Origin: a virus
Virus record (IMG/VR): IMGVR_UViG_3300017971_000039
Location: 1 to 64,000 of that record
Reading direction: 5' to 3' (one strand)
DNA length: 64,000 bases
Part shown: piece by piece, positions 39,338 to 47,804 of the stretch
Position numbering within the stretch: position 1 is the stretch's first letter
How the letters are laid out: every line of letters starts with the position of its first letter
The notes under the pieces: model-generated
What the model saw: only the letters and a program-made list of their open reading frames with translations
The model's database searches: none
What the model was told of the DNA's origin: nothing
Translations under genes and position numbers: made by a program

Positions 39338-39849
39338 GGTGTTATTTCTTTTTTATCTGCATGATAAACTGTGAAACAGCCGCATTCTTTGCATTGAGCC
39401 ATTATTTTCTTTGTACCCCTTAAAAACGTTTTTTCTTTTCTTATTTTTATACAGTTACTGCAGCAGTTCGGGCAACATCGAATATAAGACCTGAAATCGT
39501 TTACTGTAGCATTTTTTATTGGAGCCTGAACCTTTGGAGTAGTAGGCTGAATAGGTGGAATATTAGATGCAGGAGGCGGTGTTCCTGGATATGTATAACG
39601 TGATGTTCCTGGATATGCATATGTTCCAAGAACTGTATAGCCTGGTTTTAATATGGTTATTTTGTTGAAACATTCTTCGCATATCATTTCGCCGAGCCTT
39701 CTCATTACAATTATTGCCGGATTGTTGTTTGCTTTTTTGACAATCTCGATTTCTTTAGGGCTGTGTATAAAGCACAACCTTGTTTCGTTTTTGCATCCGT
39801 TTTTATAGCATGTAAATGGGCCATATGGCGGCGGTATTTTGATTATCAT
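39328..39849 (-). CDS. zinc-binding protein, paralogue B (173 aa)
   Basis: Shares YGPFTCYKNGCKNETRLCFI and VMRRLGEMICEECFNK with its neighbour, then has a Pro/Tyr-rich linker (TYAYPGTSRYTYPGT) and a second zinc module RCCPNCCSNCIKIR ... MAQCKECGCFTVYH. Possibly nucleic-acid binding. Confidence 0.65.
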   Translation of the reverse strand: MIIKIPPPYGPFTCYKNGCKNETRLCFIHSPKEIEIVKKANNNPAIIVMRRLGEMICEECFNKITILKPGYTVLGTYAYPGTSRYTYPGTPPPASNIPPIQPTTPKVQAPIKNATVNDFRSYIRCCPNCCSNCIKIRKEKTFLRGTKKIMAQCKECGCFTVYHADKKEITPWY

Positions 39850-39855
39850 TTCAGT

Positions 39856-40071
39856 TTAATATCTTCTTTTGACAACAACACGTTTGCCGTCTACACGAAT
39901 AACCGATCTTTCGGGACGGCGTTTTCTTGTAACCGCCGGTTTGTATTTATACAAATTACATGCGCCTTGTGGTGTCATGTTTAAGTGCCTGGCAATCTTA
40001 CTGAACCCCCAGCCATATTCGTCATGAAATTTTTTTACTAAAATTCTATTGTGGGAATCTTTGTCCGGCAT
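39856..40071 (-). CDS. small HTH DNA-binding protein (71 aa)
   Basis: Residues about 10-40, ILVKKFHDEYGWGFSKIARH and LNMTPQGACNLYKY, form a clear helix-turn-helix, followed by a very basic tail. A likely regulator of the early operon. Starts 11 bases after the helicase stop. Confidence 0.65.
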   Translation of the reverse strand: MPDKDSHNRILVKKFHDEYGWGFSKIARHLNMTPQGACNLYKYKPAVTRKRRPERSVIRVDGKRVVVKRRY

Positions 40072-40081
40072 GGTATATGTT

Positions 40082-41782
40082 TTATAATCTTACAAACATT
40101 CTTGGTGTTACACCGCGCATCATTACGGTCGGTCTACATAAAATTAACTTATGCTTGGCCCGGGTCATGGCTACGTAAAATAATCTGTGGATTGAATCAT
40201 ATCCGTTCCTGTTGCCCATTTCTATGTCAGCCTGAAATGATATGTCCGGAAAAACGTAAACACAGTCTGCCTCTGCGCCTTTTACTGAATGGATCGTACC
40301 TATGGTTATTTTTGGCGGGCTTTCAAGGACTTCTACGTCATTTCCGTGCTTTTTGTAAACTCTGATCGCATAATCAAGCTGGGTTGCTTTTGTTTTTAAC
40401 AGATTATCTTTGAACCAGTCTATGTTGCGTTCGAGTATTGGCTGAACAGCCTGTTTTTCAAATATTAAATTTATAACTTCACGGCTTGTGTGCAAGCCTT
40501 TTTCTTTTTCATCGATCGCCTGCTTTAGTCGCATGATGGCTTTTTTGCCAACATTTCTTTTTAGCCCTGTCTCACCGACTTTTATGTGTCTGGCCCACGA
40601 AATTAATTGCGGGATGTTCCAGTATGGCTCGTCTATACCGCAGTTTAGAAAATTCAGAATTGCACTTTCATCTCCAAAGATTGATGTATGCAGTGGGTTC
40701 CAGTCGCGTCGTCGGCGCCGGTACGGGTTGTGAAACGGGATCGCGTTTTCTGTCAGAGCTTTTTTGATTGGCTCCAGCATATAGGCACAGCTTGCAAGCA
40801 ATTTTATAGTAAGGCCGGCATCAAGATATTGTTTAAGATCGTTTAATATATACTCGGCATCTTGATAACTGCCTGACAGCTCCCTTACTTCGCCGACAGC
40901 AGGCTGATTTGTTTCTCTGTCTATCCTTGCGTTGTATTTTTTTTCTTCACGCATTAAAACTTTTTTAATCAATGCCTGTGATCTTTTTAAGACCGCCTCC
41001 GGGACCCGGTAGCTTTGCGACAAGACTGTTTTATATTTTTTATCCACCTCCGGCTTTAAGAATGCTGTCGGGTCAGCTCCGGTAAATTCATAAATTGTCT
41101 GGTCGTCATCGCCTACCAGCACGGTCCATTTTGCGTGTTTACCCCATTTTCTTATGACCGACAACTGAAGAAGTGTGAAATCCTGAGCTTCATCGACAAA
41201 AATTACTTCAGGTTCACATGGCGCCGTGTCAAAATCGTATAGCCCCGCTTCAATTATGTCTGTAAAGTCCATACTGGATGTTTCTTTTTTGAAATCAGAC
41301 CATATGGTATAAAACTTCCTGAGTTCATGGCTCCAGGATTTAATAGGGATCATTTTGTTACGCTTAATGTTCACTGCGTTTAGGTATTTATCTCCTGAGT
41401 CTCCACTGCTGCTTTTTGTGCAGTCAGCAGAGCACGATTCGTCCACACTCGAAACTATTTTTCCTGAAATTGCGAATGCAGGGTATCTTTCATTCCATTC
41501 ATTTGCGTAGTGGACTTCCGTAATTTCAGGCTTGTTTAAGGCATGATATAAGATAGAATGTAGCGTGCCGACATTTTCAGGGTTTACCGAGATGCGTTGG
41601 CCTGTTTCTCTGCTGCGTTTATATGTAATTTCCCGGGCGGCGGCTTTTGTAAAGCTTGTTACCATGACTTTGTCGTCACCATATTTGTCTATGGCCCTTG
41701 GAATATATTTAGTGGCCATTTCTGATGTTTTACCGCAGCCTGGAGGACCGAATACCCTGAATTCTCTGTTTTCATTACTCAT
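40082..41782 (-). CDS. UvrD/Rep-type superfamily 1 DNA helicase
   Basis: A 566-residue SF1 helicase with all motifs in order: Walker A FGPPGCGKTSEMATKYI at the N-terminus, Ia SFTKAAAREI, II VIFVDEAQDFTLLQL, III VLVGDDDQTIYEFTGADP, IV VLSQSYRVP, V IGTIHSVKGAEADCVYVFPD and VI RLFYVAMTRAKHKLIL. It should unwind DNA 3' to 5' in replication or recombination. The insert around 110-140 is Cys-containing. Start overlaps the preceding gene's stop. Confidence 0.92.
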   Translation of the reverse strand: MSNENREFRVFGPPGCGKTSEMATKYIPRAIDKYGDDKVMVTSFTKAAAREITYKRSRETGQRISVNPENVGTLHSILYHALNKPEITEVHYANEWNERYPAFAISGKIVSSVDESCSADCTKSSSGDSGDKYLNAVNIKRNKMIPIKSWSHELRKFYTIWSDFKKETSSMDFTDIIEAGLYDFDTAPCEPEVIFVDEAQDFTLLQLSVIRKWGKHAKWTVLVGDDDQTIYEFTGADPTAFLKPEVDKKYKTVLSQSYRVPEAVLKRSQALIKKVLMREEKKYNARIDRETNQPAVGEVRELSGSYQDAEYILNDLKQYLDAGLTIKLLASCAYMLEPIKKALTENAIPFHNPYRRRRRDWNPLHTSIFGDESAILNFLNCGIDEPYWNIPQLISWARHIKVGETGLKRNVGKKAIMRLKQAIDEKEKGLHTSREVINLIFEKQAVQPILERNIDWFKDNLLKTKATQLDYAIRVYKKHGNDVEVLESPPKITIGTIHSVKGAEADCVYVFPDISFQADIEMGNRNGYDSIHRLFYVAMTRAKHKLILCRPTVMMRGVTPRMFVRL

Positions 41783-41969
41783 TTAGCAGCTCCAGCTTAA
41801 TTTTAGATTCGGCTTCACAGTCAATACACTTGGCCTTGACTGTTTGGGTGAGTGAATCGTTTGTTTCAAAATCAAAGCATCCAAGGCACGACTTGTTGCA
41901 TTTAGGGCATATGAACGGCACACAGCCTATTAGTTTTACTTCTTTGATCGCTGACATTGTTTCATCCAT
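41775..41969 (-). CDS. small zinc-ribbon protein (64 aa)
   Basis: FICPKCNKSCLGCFDF and AKCIDCEAE form the ligand pairs. GAGGTGG precedes the chosen ATG at 41969. It overlaps the helicase start, so the two are translationally coupled. Confidence 0.6.
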   Translation of the reverse strand: MDETMSAIKEVKLIGCVPFICPKCNKSCLGCFDFETNDSLTQTVKAKCIDCEAESKIKLELLNE

Positions 41970-42412
41970 TCGAACCACCTCACATATTTTTTGATTGCTG
42001 CTTGGTTTGTTGTGTGTCTTTTATGTTCCGGATATTTTAAATTAAATATTCTTAATACATTTCGGCTGTTTTCATGTTCTTTTAACTGATACCTTGCCAG
42101 CCGGAAGCCGTGCTTGAGTGTGTCAAGCTGAAATTCTCTGTAAATATTGATGCTTTCCGGTAGCTTAAAAAAGTCTGATAGTAAGCCAAATTTTATTTTT
42201 GCAGCTTTTGTCCTTGTTTCACTGTTGCGGGCTAAAAGAGAATCGTATTTTTTTCTTAACAGGTTGGCCCTGGTTCTATTTTGGCTTATAAGAATTGCCC
42301 GTCTGTTCTTCAGGTTTTCTTTTATCTTTTCCAGTTTTTTGTTGTTTGCCATCATTTCGAGTTCTTCGATGTCCGTTAGGCTGGCTTTGCTATGCTGTGC
42401 GGTATTTTCCAT
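41936..42412 (-). CDS. basic coiled-coil protein (158 aa)
   Basis: Highly basic, helical 158-residue protein (LEKIKENLKNRRAILISQNR, KKYDSLLARNSETRTKAAKI). Lies directly behind the primase gene and overlaps its end by 37 bases; might be a primase or DNA-binding accessory. No family recognised. Confidence 0.6.
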   Translation of the reverse strand: MENTAQHSKASLTDIEELEMMANNKKLEKIKENLKNRRAILISQNRTRANLLRKKYDSLLARNSETRTKAAKIKFGLLSDFFKLPESINIYREFQLDTLKHGFRLARYQLKEHENSRNVLRIFNLKYPEHKRHTTNQAAIKKYVRWFEWMKQCQRSKK

Positions 42413-44037
42413 GCCATTTTTTTGATCCTGCCACCCTCTTTTAGTGGATGGTTAGGATTAAACCTCCTTTCCATTGCCCCGATGTTTTTTAGATCCGTCC
42501 TTGTTTTTGCGACTGACTGTCGATCGTGCTTTTTGCTGTATGCCCATTCTTTAAATTTGGTAGCAAATATATACCAGTGGTCCTGAAAAACGAACGGCTG
42601 GTCATCGAGTGCCGCTTCGTGTTGATCTCTTATTTGCTGTCCTTCCAGGTATTCCTGCAGCCATGTTTCAGTTCTGCCTTCTACAGAGCTTTCTGCAGAC
42701 ACAATTACATCATCAATGATATGTTTGTACGTATTGATTATATTTACCCAGTCTTTTGTGGTTATTGACAAGGCTATATTGGTAACAGAAAATACTCGCT
42801 GGGTGAATTTTGCTTTTGAAAGCATTTCGTCCTGGCCGTTAAAATGAATCGGACCTTTGTCTGCCGTTTCCACTTTGTATTTCATTCGGTCTTCTTGGAC
42901 GTATTTAATAATCCTTAATATCTTGAAGCCACAATGGTGGCTTATAATTTCCAGACATTTTTTTTTAAGCGCCGGCTGCATTGGTTTCGCTGCCGATGTT
43001 TGCTCTATTCCTTTAACTTCTTCTGAGAATTCGTTTGCCAGGTCCCCGGAAACTTTATGGCGGGCATTTCCGATTGTCCTGGCAACATAATCAGCCCTGA
43101 GAACTTTGTTTAAATCATGTCCGTGTCTGCGGTTCCAGGCAATCAATAGGTTTGCAATTTCCTGGTCTGTCCATCCGGCCTTTATTGAGTATACACAAAG
43201 GTCCCAGTGATACCCGCTGGTTGATGTGTCTTTTCTGTTGTCTTTAACCTGTTGCCATGCTGCCTTAAAGTTTACATCAGCTTCAAGCAGCATATCCAAT
43301 GCATCTCTTGGCGGTTCTGCTATATTTTTTAGCCGTAAAATTTTTTCTACGGCTTTGAGGTCTTCTTTTGATAGCTTTGACTTGGTAATATCATAGCCGC
43401 CTACCGGCGTGAGCATTTCTTCAAAAATATCAGGATCTGAATATTTCTGCCCGTTGCTCATATAGACAGTGACATCTTTAGGGGGGTCTGATTTACAATT
43501 CAGGGTTCCTGATGGTCTGAGTATGCGGGCAAGATCAAAAACCGAATCTATGTGCCATTTTTTTTTAATAGCACGTTCTTTTATTTTCAGATGTAACCTT
43601 AAATTCAGGTCTGCTGCCTGTTCGCGTTCTTCCTGCGTGTCGAACATCCATATTTCCTTGAACAGCCAGTATCCATGGATGCCGTTTCCAGAATGAACTA
43701 TCATTGTTGGTTTTAATCCGTCTATTGTTATCAGTTCAACCGCATCGTCAAAAGTGTCAGGGTATTTTTTTCCTGATTTTTGCCCTATGTCTACATCGAC
43801 ATAAAGTCCTGGTATTCCTGCTATGTTGTTGGCGACACATCTTTTTGCAGGTCCATAGTTAGCCGGGCTTAGTCCCACTCCGAAGTATATATCTTCTGGA
43901 TTTTTTGTTATAAAATCTGCTGCAGAGCGTGTGTCTTGGAACCATGAGCTTTTTTTGTTCATGGCCTGCCATATAAGGATGAATGTGTTTTCCGGCTTGT
44001 CGTCGAACATCATTTTAACGAATTCTAATGAGTTCAT
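42376..44037 (-). CDS. PrimPol-type primase/polymerase
   Basis: A 553-residue protein with archaeo-eukaryotic primase (PrimPol) motifs: PGLYVDVDIGQK (catalytic DxD, about residue 76), MIVHSGNGIHGYWLFKEIW (sxH motif, about 115) and ARILRPSGTLNCKSDPP (about 170). A helical PriCT-like region follows (GWTDQEIANLLIAWNRRHG). The C-terminal 200 residues are helical and lack a helicase P-loop. It would make primers for phage replication; since no family A or B polymerase is visible, it may also extend DNA. Confidence 0.85.
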   Translation of the reverse strand: MNSLEFVKMMFDDKPENTFILIWQAMNKKSSWFQDTRSAADFITKNPEDIYFGVGLSPANYGPAKRCVANNIAGIPGLYVDVDIGQKSGKKYPDTFDDAVELITIDGLKPTMIVHSGNGIHGYWLFKEIWMFDTQEEREQAADLNLRLHLKIKERAIKKKWHIDSVFDLARILRPSGTLNCKSDPPKDVTVYMSNGQKYSDPDIFEEMLTPVGGYDITKSKLSKEDLKAVEKILRLKNIAEPPRDALDMLLEADVNFKAAWQQVKDNRKDTSTSGYHWDLCVYSIKAGWTDQEIANLLIAWNRRHGHDLNKVLRADYVARTIGNARHKVSGDLANEFSEEVKGIEQTSAAKPMQPALKKKCLEIISHHCGFKILRIIKYVQEDRMKYKVETADKGPIHFNGQDEMLSKAKFTQRVFSVTNIALSITTKDWVNIINTYKHIIDDVIVSAESSVEGRTETWLQEYLEGQQIRDQHEAALDDQPFVFQDHWYIFATKFKEWAYSKKHDRQSVAKTRTDLKNIGAMERRFNPNHPLKEGGRIKKMAWKIPHSIAKPA

Positions 44038-44563
44038 ATCCTATTCCTGTTTTTCTAATAACACCTTCCACGTCTATTATCCCGAAAGCCCGTTCTTTTG
44101 ATCTTATTTTTAGTCGGCCGTTTGACAGAATTAAGCCGTATTTGTCTTTTGTAATTTGCTTCACTATGAATTTTATTTTTACTTTTTGTCCTTCCATTAA
44201 CTCTGGCTGGTGGGCTAGGACTTTTGCTTTTAGACTCCTCGTATAATATTTCGCACTCTTTGAGTAGGCTCGATATGATATGAACGCCAGTGGCTGTATC
44301 CATCCCGACGAGTAGTTGACCACGTCCATCCACCATATGAAGTGATCCATTATTTTTGTCCCGTCGAGCACAACGTCCCACCGTTGTGCATCCTGTGCCG
44401 GCCATGTTCCAAACATTGCTGTTTGAAAAGATTCTTCTAAGATAAATAGTGAGAAAGTTACTATTCCTGCCAGTGAAAGATATATTGCAAATATGGCCAG
44501 CCATGTTCTAAAATGTTTCCTCAGTATATATAAAGTGAATTCCGACCATTCAAATAGTTTCAC
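44015..44563 (-). CDS. membrane protein (182 aa), GTG start
   Basis: Hydrophobic segment at about residues 20-45 (WLAIFAIYLSLAGIVTFSLFIL) and a weaker one at 85-105, then a basic beta-rich cytoplasmic part (GLILSNGRLKIRSKERAFGI). GTG start overlaps the previous TGA (GTGA). Its 3' end overlaps the primase start. Function unknown. Confidence 0.6.
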   Translation of the reverse strand: MKLFEWSEFTLYILRKHFRTWLAIFAIYLSLAGIVTFSLFILEESFQTAMFGTWPAQDAQRWDVVLDGTKIMDHFIWWMDVVNYSSGWIQPLAFISYRAYSKSAKYYTRSLKAKVLAHQPELMEGQKVKIKFIVKQITKDKYGLILSNGRLKIRSKERAFGIIDVEGVIRKTGIGYELIRIR

Positions 44564-44757
44564 AGAGGTCTCCAGCTGTCTGTAAATGATATCTTAGCGC
44601 ATTTAATTTCTGGTTCTTCCCAGGTTTCATCGATTATCATATTGACGACAGCATCGTCTGGAATAGTTACAGCTATTATTTTTTCTGCAAATTCTTTTAT
44701 TGCAGTTTCAATTTCAGCCTTGCTTAATTTCAACACCGTGGTATTTTTCGTCTTCAT
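44560..44757 (-). CDS. small hypothetical protein (65 aa)
   Basis: Start at 44757 (MKTKNTTVLKLSKAEIETAI) lies inside the end of the upstream gene by 44 bases. Helical N-terminus, beta C-terminus (EEPEIKCAKISF). A longer in-frame start to 44853 is less likely because it overlaps more. Confidence 0.55.
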   Translation of the reverse strand: MKTKNTTVLKLSKAEIETAIKEFAEKIIAVTIPDDAVVNMIIDETWEEPEIKCAKISFTDSWRPL

Positions 44758-45730
44758 ATAGCACCGATTTTTTTGATGGTTCAAGAATTCCCATTTTGTT
44801 TTTGGGAGGCTTTCTGGTTTTGATTTCTTTTTCCATAAGCTTTTTGAGAACACCCGGGATAAGCTTGTCGTCCATGGTTTTTCTATAGTGTTTTTTCCAG
44901 AGATCTTTTAATTTTTGAAAGCAGTCTAACCTGCGGTAGCTGTTTTTCCCATATGTATAATTATACATGTCAATAAGAGAAAGCAGCGCATAGCATGTAT
45001 TTGTTTTTAACGTTTTATTGCATTCAAACAGATATTCTCTGGGGTAAGTCCCTATCGCTATTTTTTTTTGATGGAACCATATCATTTTTGCACAGGTTTG
45101 TCTTATGTCATTGGCAGTTACGATTGTTTGCTTTGGAATGTGATAAAAATTGCGAGGTCTTGCTGTTAATTTCTTGGCCTTTTCGAGTTGTTTTTTAGCT
45201 ATTTTGGGATTGTAAACAATTAGATCTCGGTCGCCTGACCTTTTTCTTAAATACATTCCATGATTTCTTATGTCTTTGTTTATGTCTTTTTTGCAATAAT
45301 AGTTTGGATATTGTATTGCGCAGTCAACAATATATCCATCAATTGTACGATTTTCTACCGGGCCAAATTTTTTCACATAGTCTACCAGGTTTTCTATTGA
45401 AACACTTGCTTTTATACATGTCTTTTTATGGACACAAATTACTTCCCTTGTCGTTATTATGTTGTCTAAGGCGGGGTGGTTTACCGGGAATCTTTTTCTT
45501 ATGATAATCTCGGCTTCATCGATGTCCTTTGTAAAGATAGGCTTTGGATCTTCCAGAATTCTTCTTGGATCTTCTGATATACCGAAACGAAGAAAACTTT
45601 CTGTTTCTTCTTTTAAAATAAAAGCCGCTGTTGAATCAGCATAAAGATTCTTGAGCGGCTTTTGTTTTTTTGGCTTCAATAGATAGTCTCCTAATGTCCC
45701 GAATTTATTTAATAACTTAGATGGCGGCAT
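44714..45730 (-). CDS. hypothetical replication-region protein (338 aa)
   Basis: Basic protein with PRRILEDPKPIFTKDIDEAE, an alpha/beta middle (VEDRTIDGYIVDCAI-like strand) and a helical C-terminal half with WKKHYRKTMDDKLIPGVLKK. A stretch MIWFHQKKIAIGTYPREYLF occurs near residue 230. No catalytic motif. It sits between primase and early coiled-coil genes. Confidence 0.6.
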   Translation of the reverse strand: MPPSKLLNKFGTLGDYLLKPKKQKPLKNLYADSTAAFILKEETESFLRFGISEDPRRILEDPKPIFTKDIDEAEIIIRKRFPVNHPALDNIITTREVICVHKKTCIKASVSIENLVDYVKKFGPVENRTIDGYIVDCAIQYPNYYCKKDINKDIRNHGMYLRKRSGDRDLIVYNPKIAKKQLEKAKKLTARPRNFYHIPKQTIVTANDIRQTCAKMIWFHQKKIAIGTYPREYLFECNKTLKTNTCYALLSLIDMYNYTYGKNSYRRLDCFQKLKDLWKKHYRKTMDDKLIPGVLKKLMEKEIKTRKPPKNKMGILEPSKKSVLYEDEKYHGVEIKQG

Positions 45731-45731
45731 T

Positions 45732-46382
45732 TTAGAAACCGATCATTTTGATGGTGTTTTCGAAGTTTTTATCCATGGATTCGAGCAGCTTTTTGCCTTC
45801 CTCGGTTGTTCCGAGAGACTGTTCGATGACATAGGCTTTGATTTGGCGTTCGAATGTATCGATGTCGCTGAGCTTGCGTTTCCATTCGAGGGCTGTACTT
45901 TGGTGAATTTGAGCCTCTTCCTTGGCAGTTCTTTTTTGCTTGCACAAATTTTTCTGTATGGCGGTCAGCGGTGTATCTTTTATGACTCTAATGCTGACAT
46001 ATCCACTTCGTCTGTGTTTATAGCTAACCGTATAGCGGTTTCCTTCTTCGTTGGGCTCAGAATCGCCATAGCCATAGTTGATTTCGTGCTCTATGTCTAT
46101 AACCGGTTTTACTTCCTTGGCATCAACGTCGTACATTTTTGCAAGCTCAGTTACTTTTTTAACGATGAGTTTTACGGCATGAGGGTACGTGTCTGCTTCC
46201 TTGTCGAGAAGTTCATCGATTTCTTTGACTCTTTCTTCGGCGGCCTTCTGTTTTTCCATTTCTTCCTTGACGTTTTTCCTGAGCTGCTTTTCAGCTTTCG
46301 CAACGGCCACCAGGATCACATCGTTTTTGTCAAAATTCACGTTTGTAAATACCGTGAGGTCTTTTTCTGTGTTGTTTGACAT
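45732..46382 (-). CDS. coiled-coil early protein (216 aa)
   Basis: Start at 46382 has GGAGG at good spacing. Long N-terminal coiled coil (KAEKQLRKNVKEEMEKQKAA ...), a beta section with RYTVSYKHRRSGYVSIRVI, then a second helical section. Expressed next to the putative ssDNA-associated gene; function unknown. Confidence 0.6.
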   Translation of the reverse strand: MSNNTEKDLTVFTNVNFDKNDVILVAVAKAEKQLRKNVKEEMEKQKAAEERVKEIDELLDKEADTYPHAVKLIVKKVTELAKMYDVDAKEVKPVIDIEHEINYGYGDSEPNEEGNRYTVSYKHRRSGYVSIRVIKDTPLTAIQKNLCKQKRTAKEEAQIHQSTALEWKRKLSDIDTFERQIKAYVIEQSLGTTEEGKKLLESMDKNFENTIKMIGF

Positions 46383-46462
46383 TTTTAATCCTCCATTGTT
46401 TGACATTGTTTAAGTATGCCGGGAGGTCAATGCCTCCCGGCTGTTATAAATTTAAGATAAAA

Positions 46463-47209
46463 TTATGCCGGTTCGGATTCAGGCTCGGTTGATTCCGGTT
46501 TGGTTTGAGCCGGTTCCTTGGCGGCAGTGCGAGCCGTGTTTTCCAGGAAAGGCCTGATCGACATTGCATATGCCTTTGTTATTTCCGGGTTCTCTACATC
46601 ACCGACTTTTTGCAGAACGATTTTTGAATATTCGATGTTGTCTTCATTTTTATCGCGTTCAAGGCTCAGTGTTGTGTATACCGAAAAAACCGGTCGTCGC
46701 TTCGATGTTAAACCGACAAGGTATTTTTTGACGTTTTTCAATGATGTGGGTGGTGCCACTATCATGGTCGGCAAAACGTCGTCCTTAAGGACAATAAAGA
46801 TTAATTTTTGTTCACGGCATGCTTTTTTCCGCCTGTCTTCATGTGTTTCAAATTCGTTATACGGGCAACTCATGCATTCTCCGCCGGGTTCTCCGTGTCC
46901 TTCGATACCGTTGGACGAATAACATAATGGAGGATCTCCATGGCCTTCTTCATATGGGCGTTCCCAGAGCTGGCGTGCTGTCTGTGTCATTATGATGATT
47001 CCAGTGATTTCAGACTCTGCCCTTTCGCCGCCTTTGGCCTCAATGTCTGGGATTGTCCAGTGCTTACCGCCACCGGTCGGCACTGTAATTTTTGGGAGAT
47101 CGAAAGCCGAGATGCCATCTGCACCAAGGTTTTGTTCGATTTCCATTCTAATGTCAGGGATTGACATAATGGCGAACTGATCTTCGCCTGATAAAACCAA
47201 GTCTTTCAT
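46463..47209 (-). CDS. phage protein with CxxC cluster, perhaps ssDNA-related
   Basis: A 248-residue protein with a GTGGGKHWTIPD segment, GGECMSCPYNEFETHEDRRKKAC giving three to four cysteines, a beta core (QKLIFIVLKDDVLPTMIVAP) and an acidic, Pro/Glu-rich tail. I know this Cys layout from a widespread phage protein next to recombination genes. The acidic tail resembles SSB tails. Metal or Fe-S binding is likely; a DNA-binding role is inference. Confidence 0.6.
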   Translation of the reverse strand: MKDLVLSGEDQFAIMSIPDIRMEIEQNLGADGISAFDLPKITVPTGGGKHWTIPDIEAKGGERAESEITGIIIMTQTARQLWERPYEEGHGDPPLCYSSNGIEGHGEPGGECMSCPYNEFETHEDRRKKACREQKLIFIVLKDDVLPTMIVAPPTSLKNVKKYLVGLTSKRRPVFSVYTTLSLERDKNEDNIEYSKIVLQKVGDVENPEITKAYAMSIRPFLENTARTAAKEPAQTKPESTEPESEPA

Positions 47210-47323
47210 TTACCTGTTCCTTTTTTTTGTTGTTTTTACCTGGTGTTTGAGACTTGTCCCTGTAGGTAGAATTTAGCTTAATTTTAAGTCAGCACCTTCC
47301 TTTCTTTTTTTTGCATGTTTTTT

Positions 47324-47755
47324 TTAAAATATTTTGGGCCGGAGGCTTTCTTTTGGATTTTTATCGATTATGCCTTTAAATTCTTTCGGGATTTCGTTTT
47401 TCTTTGACAGCTCCCTCAGCAATGCACTAACCGAGGTGGAGTTAAATCCTTCCGCGACATAATTTTTAAACCCGGTTTCCTTTAAAACTTTGGCCGCTTC
47501 TTCTCGGCCTTTTGGAAATTTTGCATAAATAATTTCATGCTGTGTAAACGTGAGCCCGCCTTCAAGCGACAGTGTAGACAGGCTTAAACCTGTGTTTGAC
47601 TCTACTTCTTTTAAGTGGTTTAGCAATACAGGTTCCATTTTATCCAGCTGCTTTTGGATTTCATCTGTTTTTTCTTTTAGCTTTTTACGGGCAAAATATA
47701 ACCGTGCAAATTTTTTTAATGACTTTACGTTGACCATTTTTTCTGTGCTGCTCAT
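47324..47755 (-). CDS. coiled-coil hypothetical protein (143 aa)
   Basis: Helical N-terminus (YFARKKLKEKTDEIQKQLDK), then an alpha/beta C-terminal part ending PKESLRPKIF. The layout resembles small phage proteins next to recombinases. Preceded by a long T-rich tract. No function seen. Confidence 0.6.
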   Translation of the reverse strand: MSSTEKMVNVKSLKKFARLYFARKKLKEKTDEIQKQLDKMEPVLLNHLKEVESNTGLSLSTLSLEGGLTFTQHEIIYAKFPKGREEAAKVLKETGFKNYVAEGFNSTSVSALLRELSKKNEIPKEFKGIIDKNPKESLRPKIF

Positions 47756-47804
47756 ACCTGCCTTCCTTTTTTTTATTATAGATATTTAATGTTTATATTA
47801 TTTT

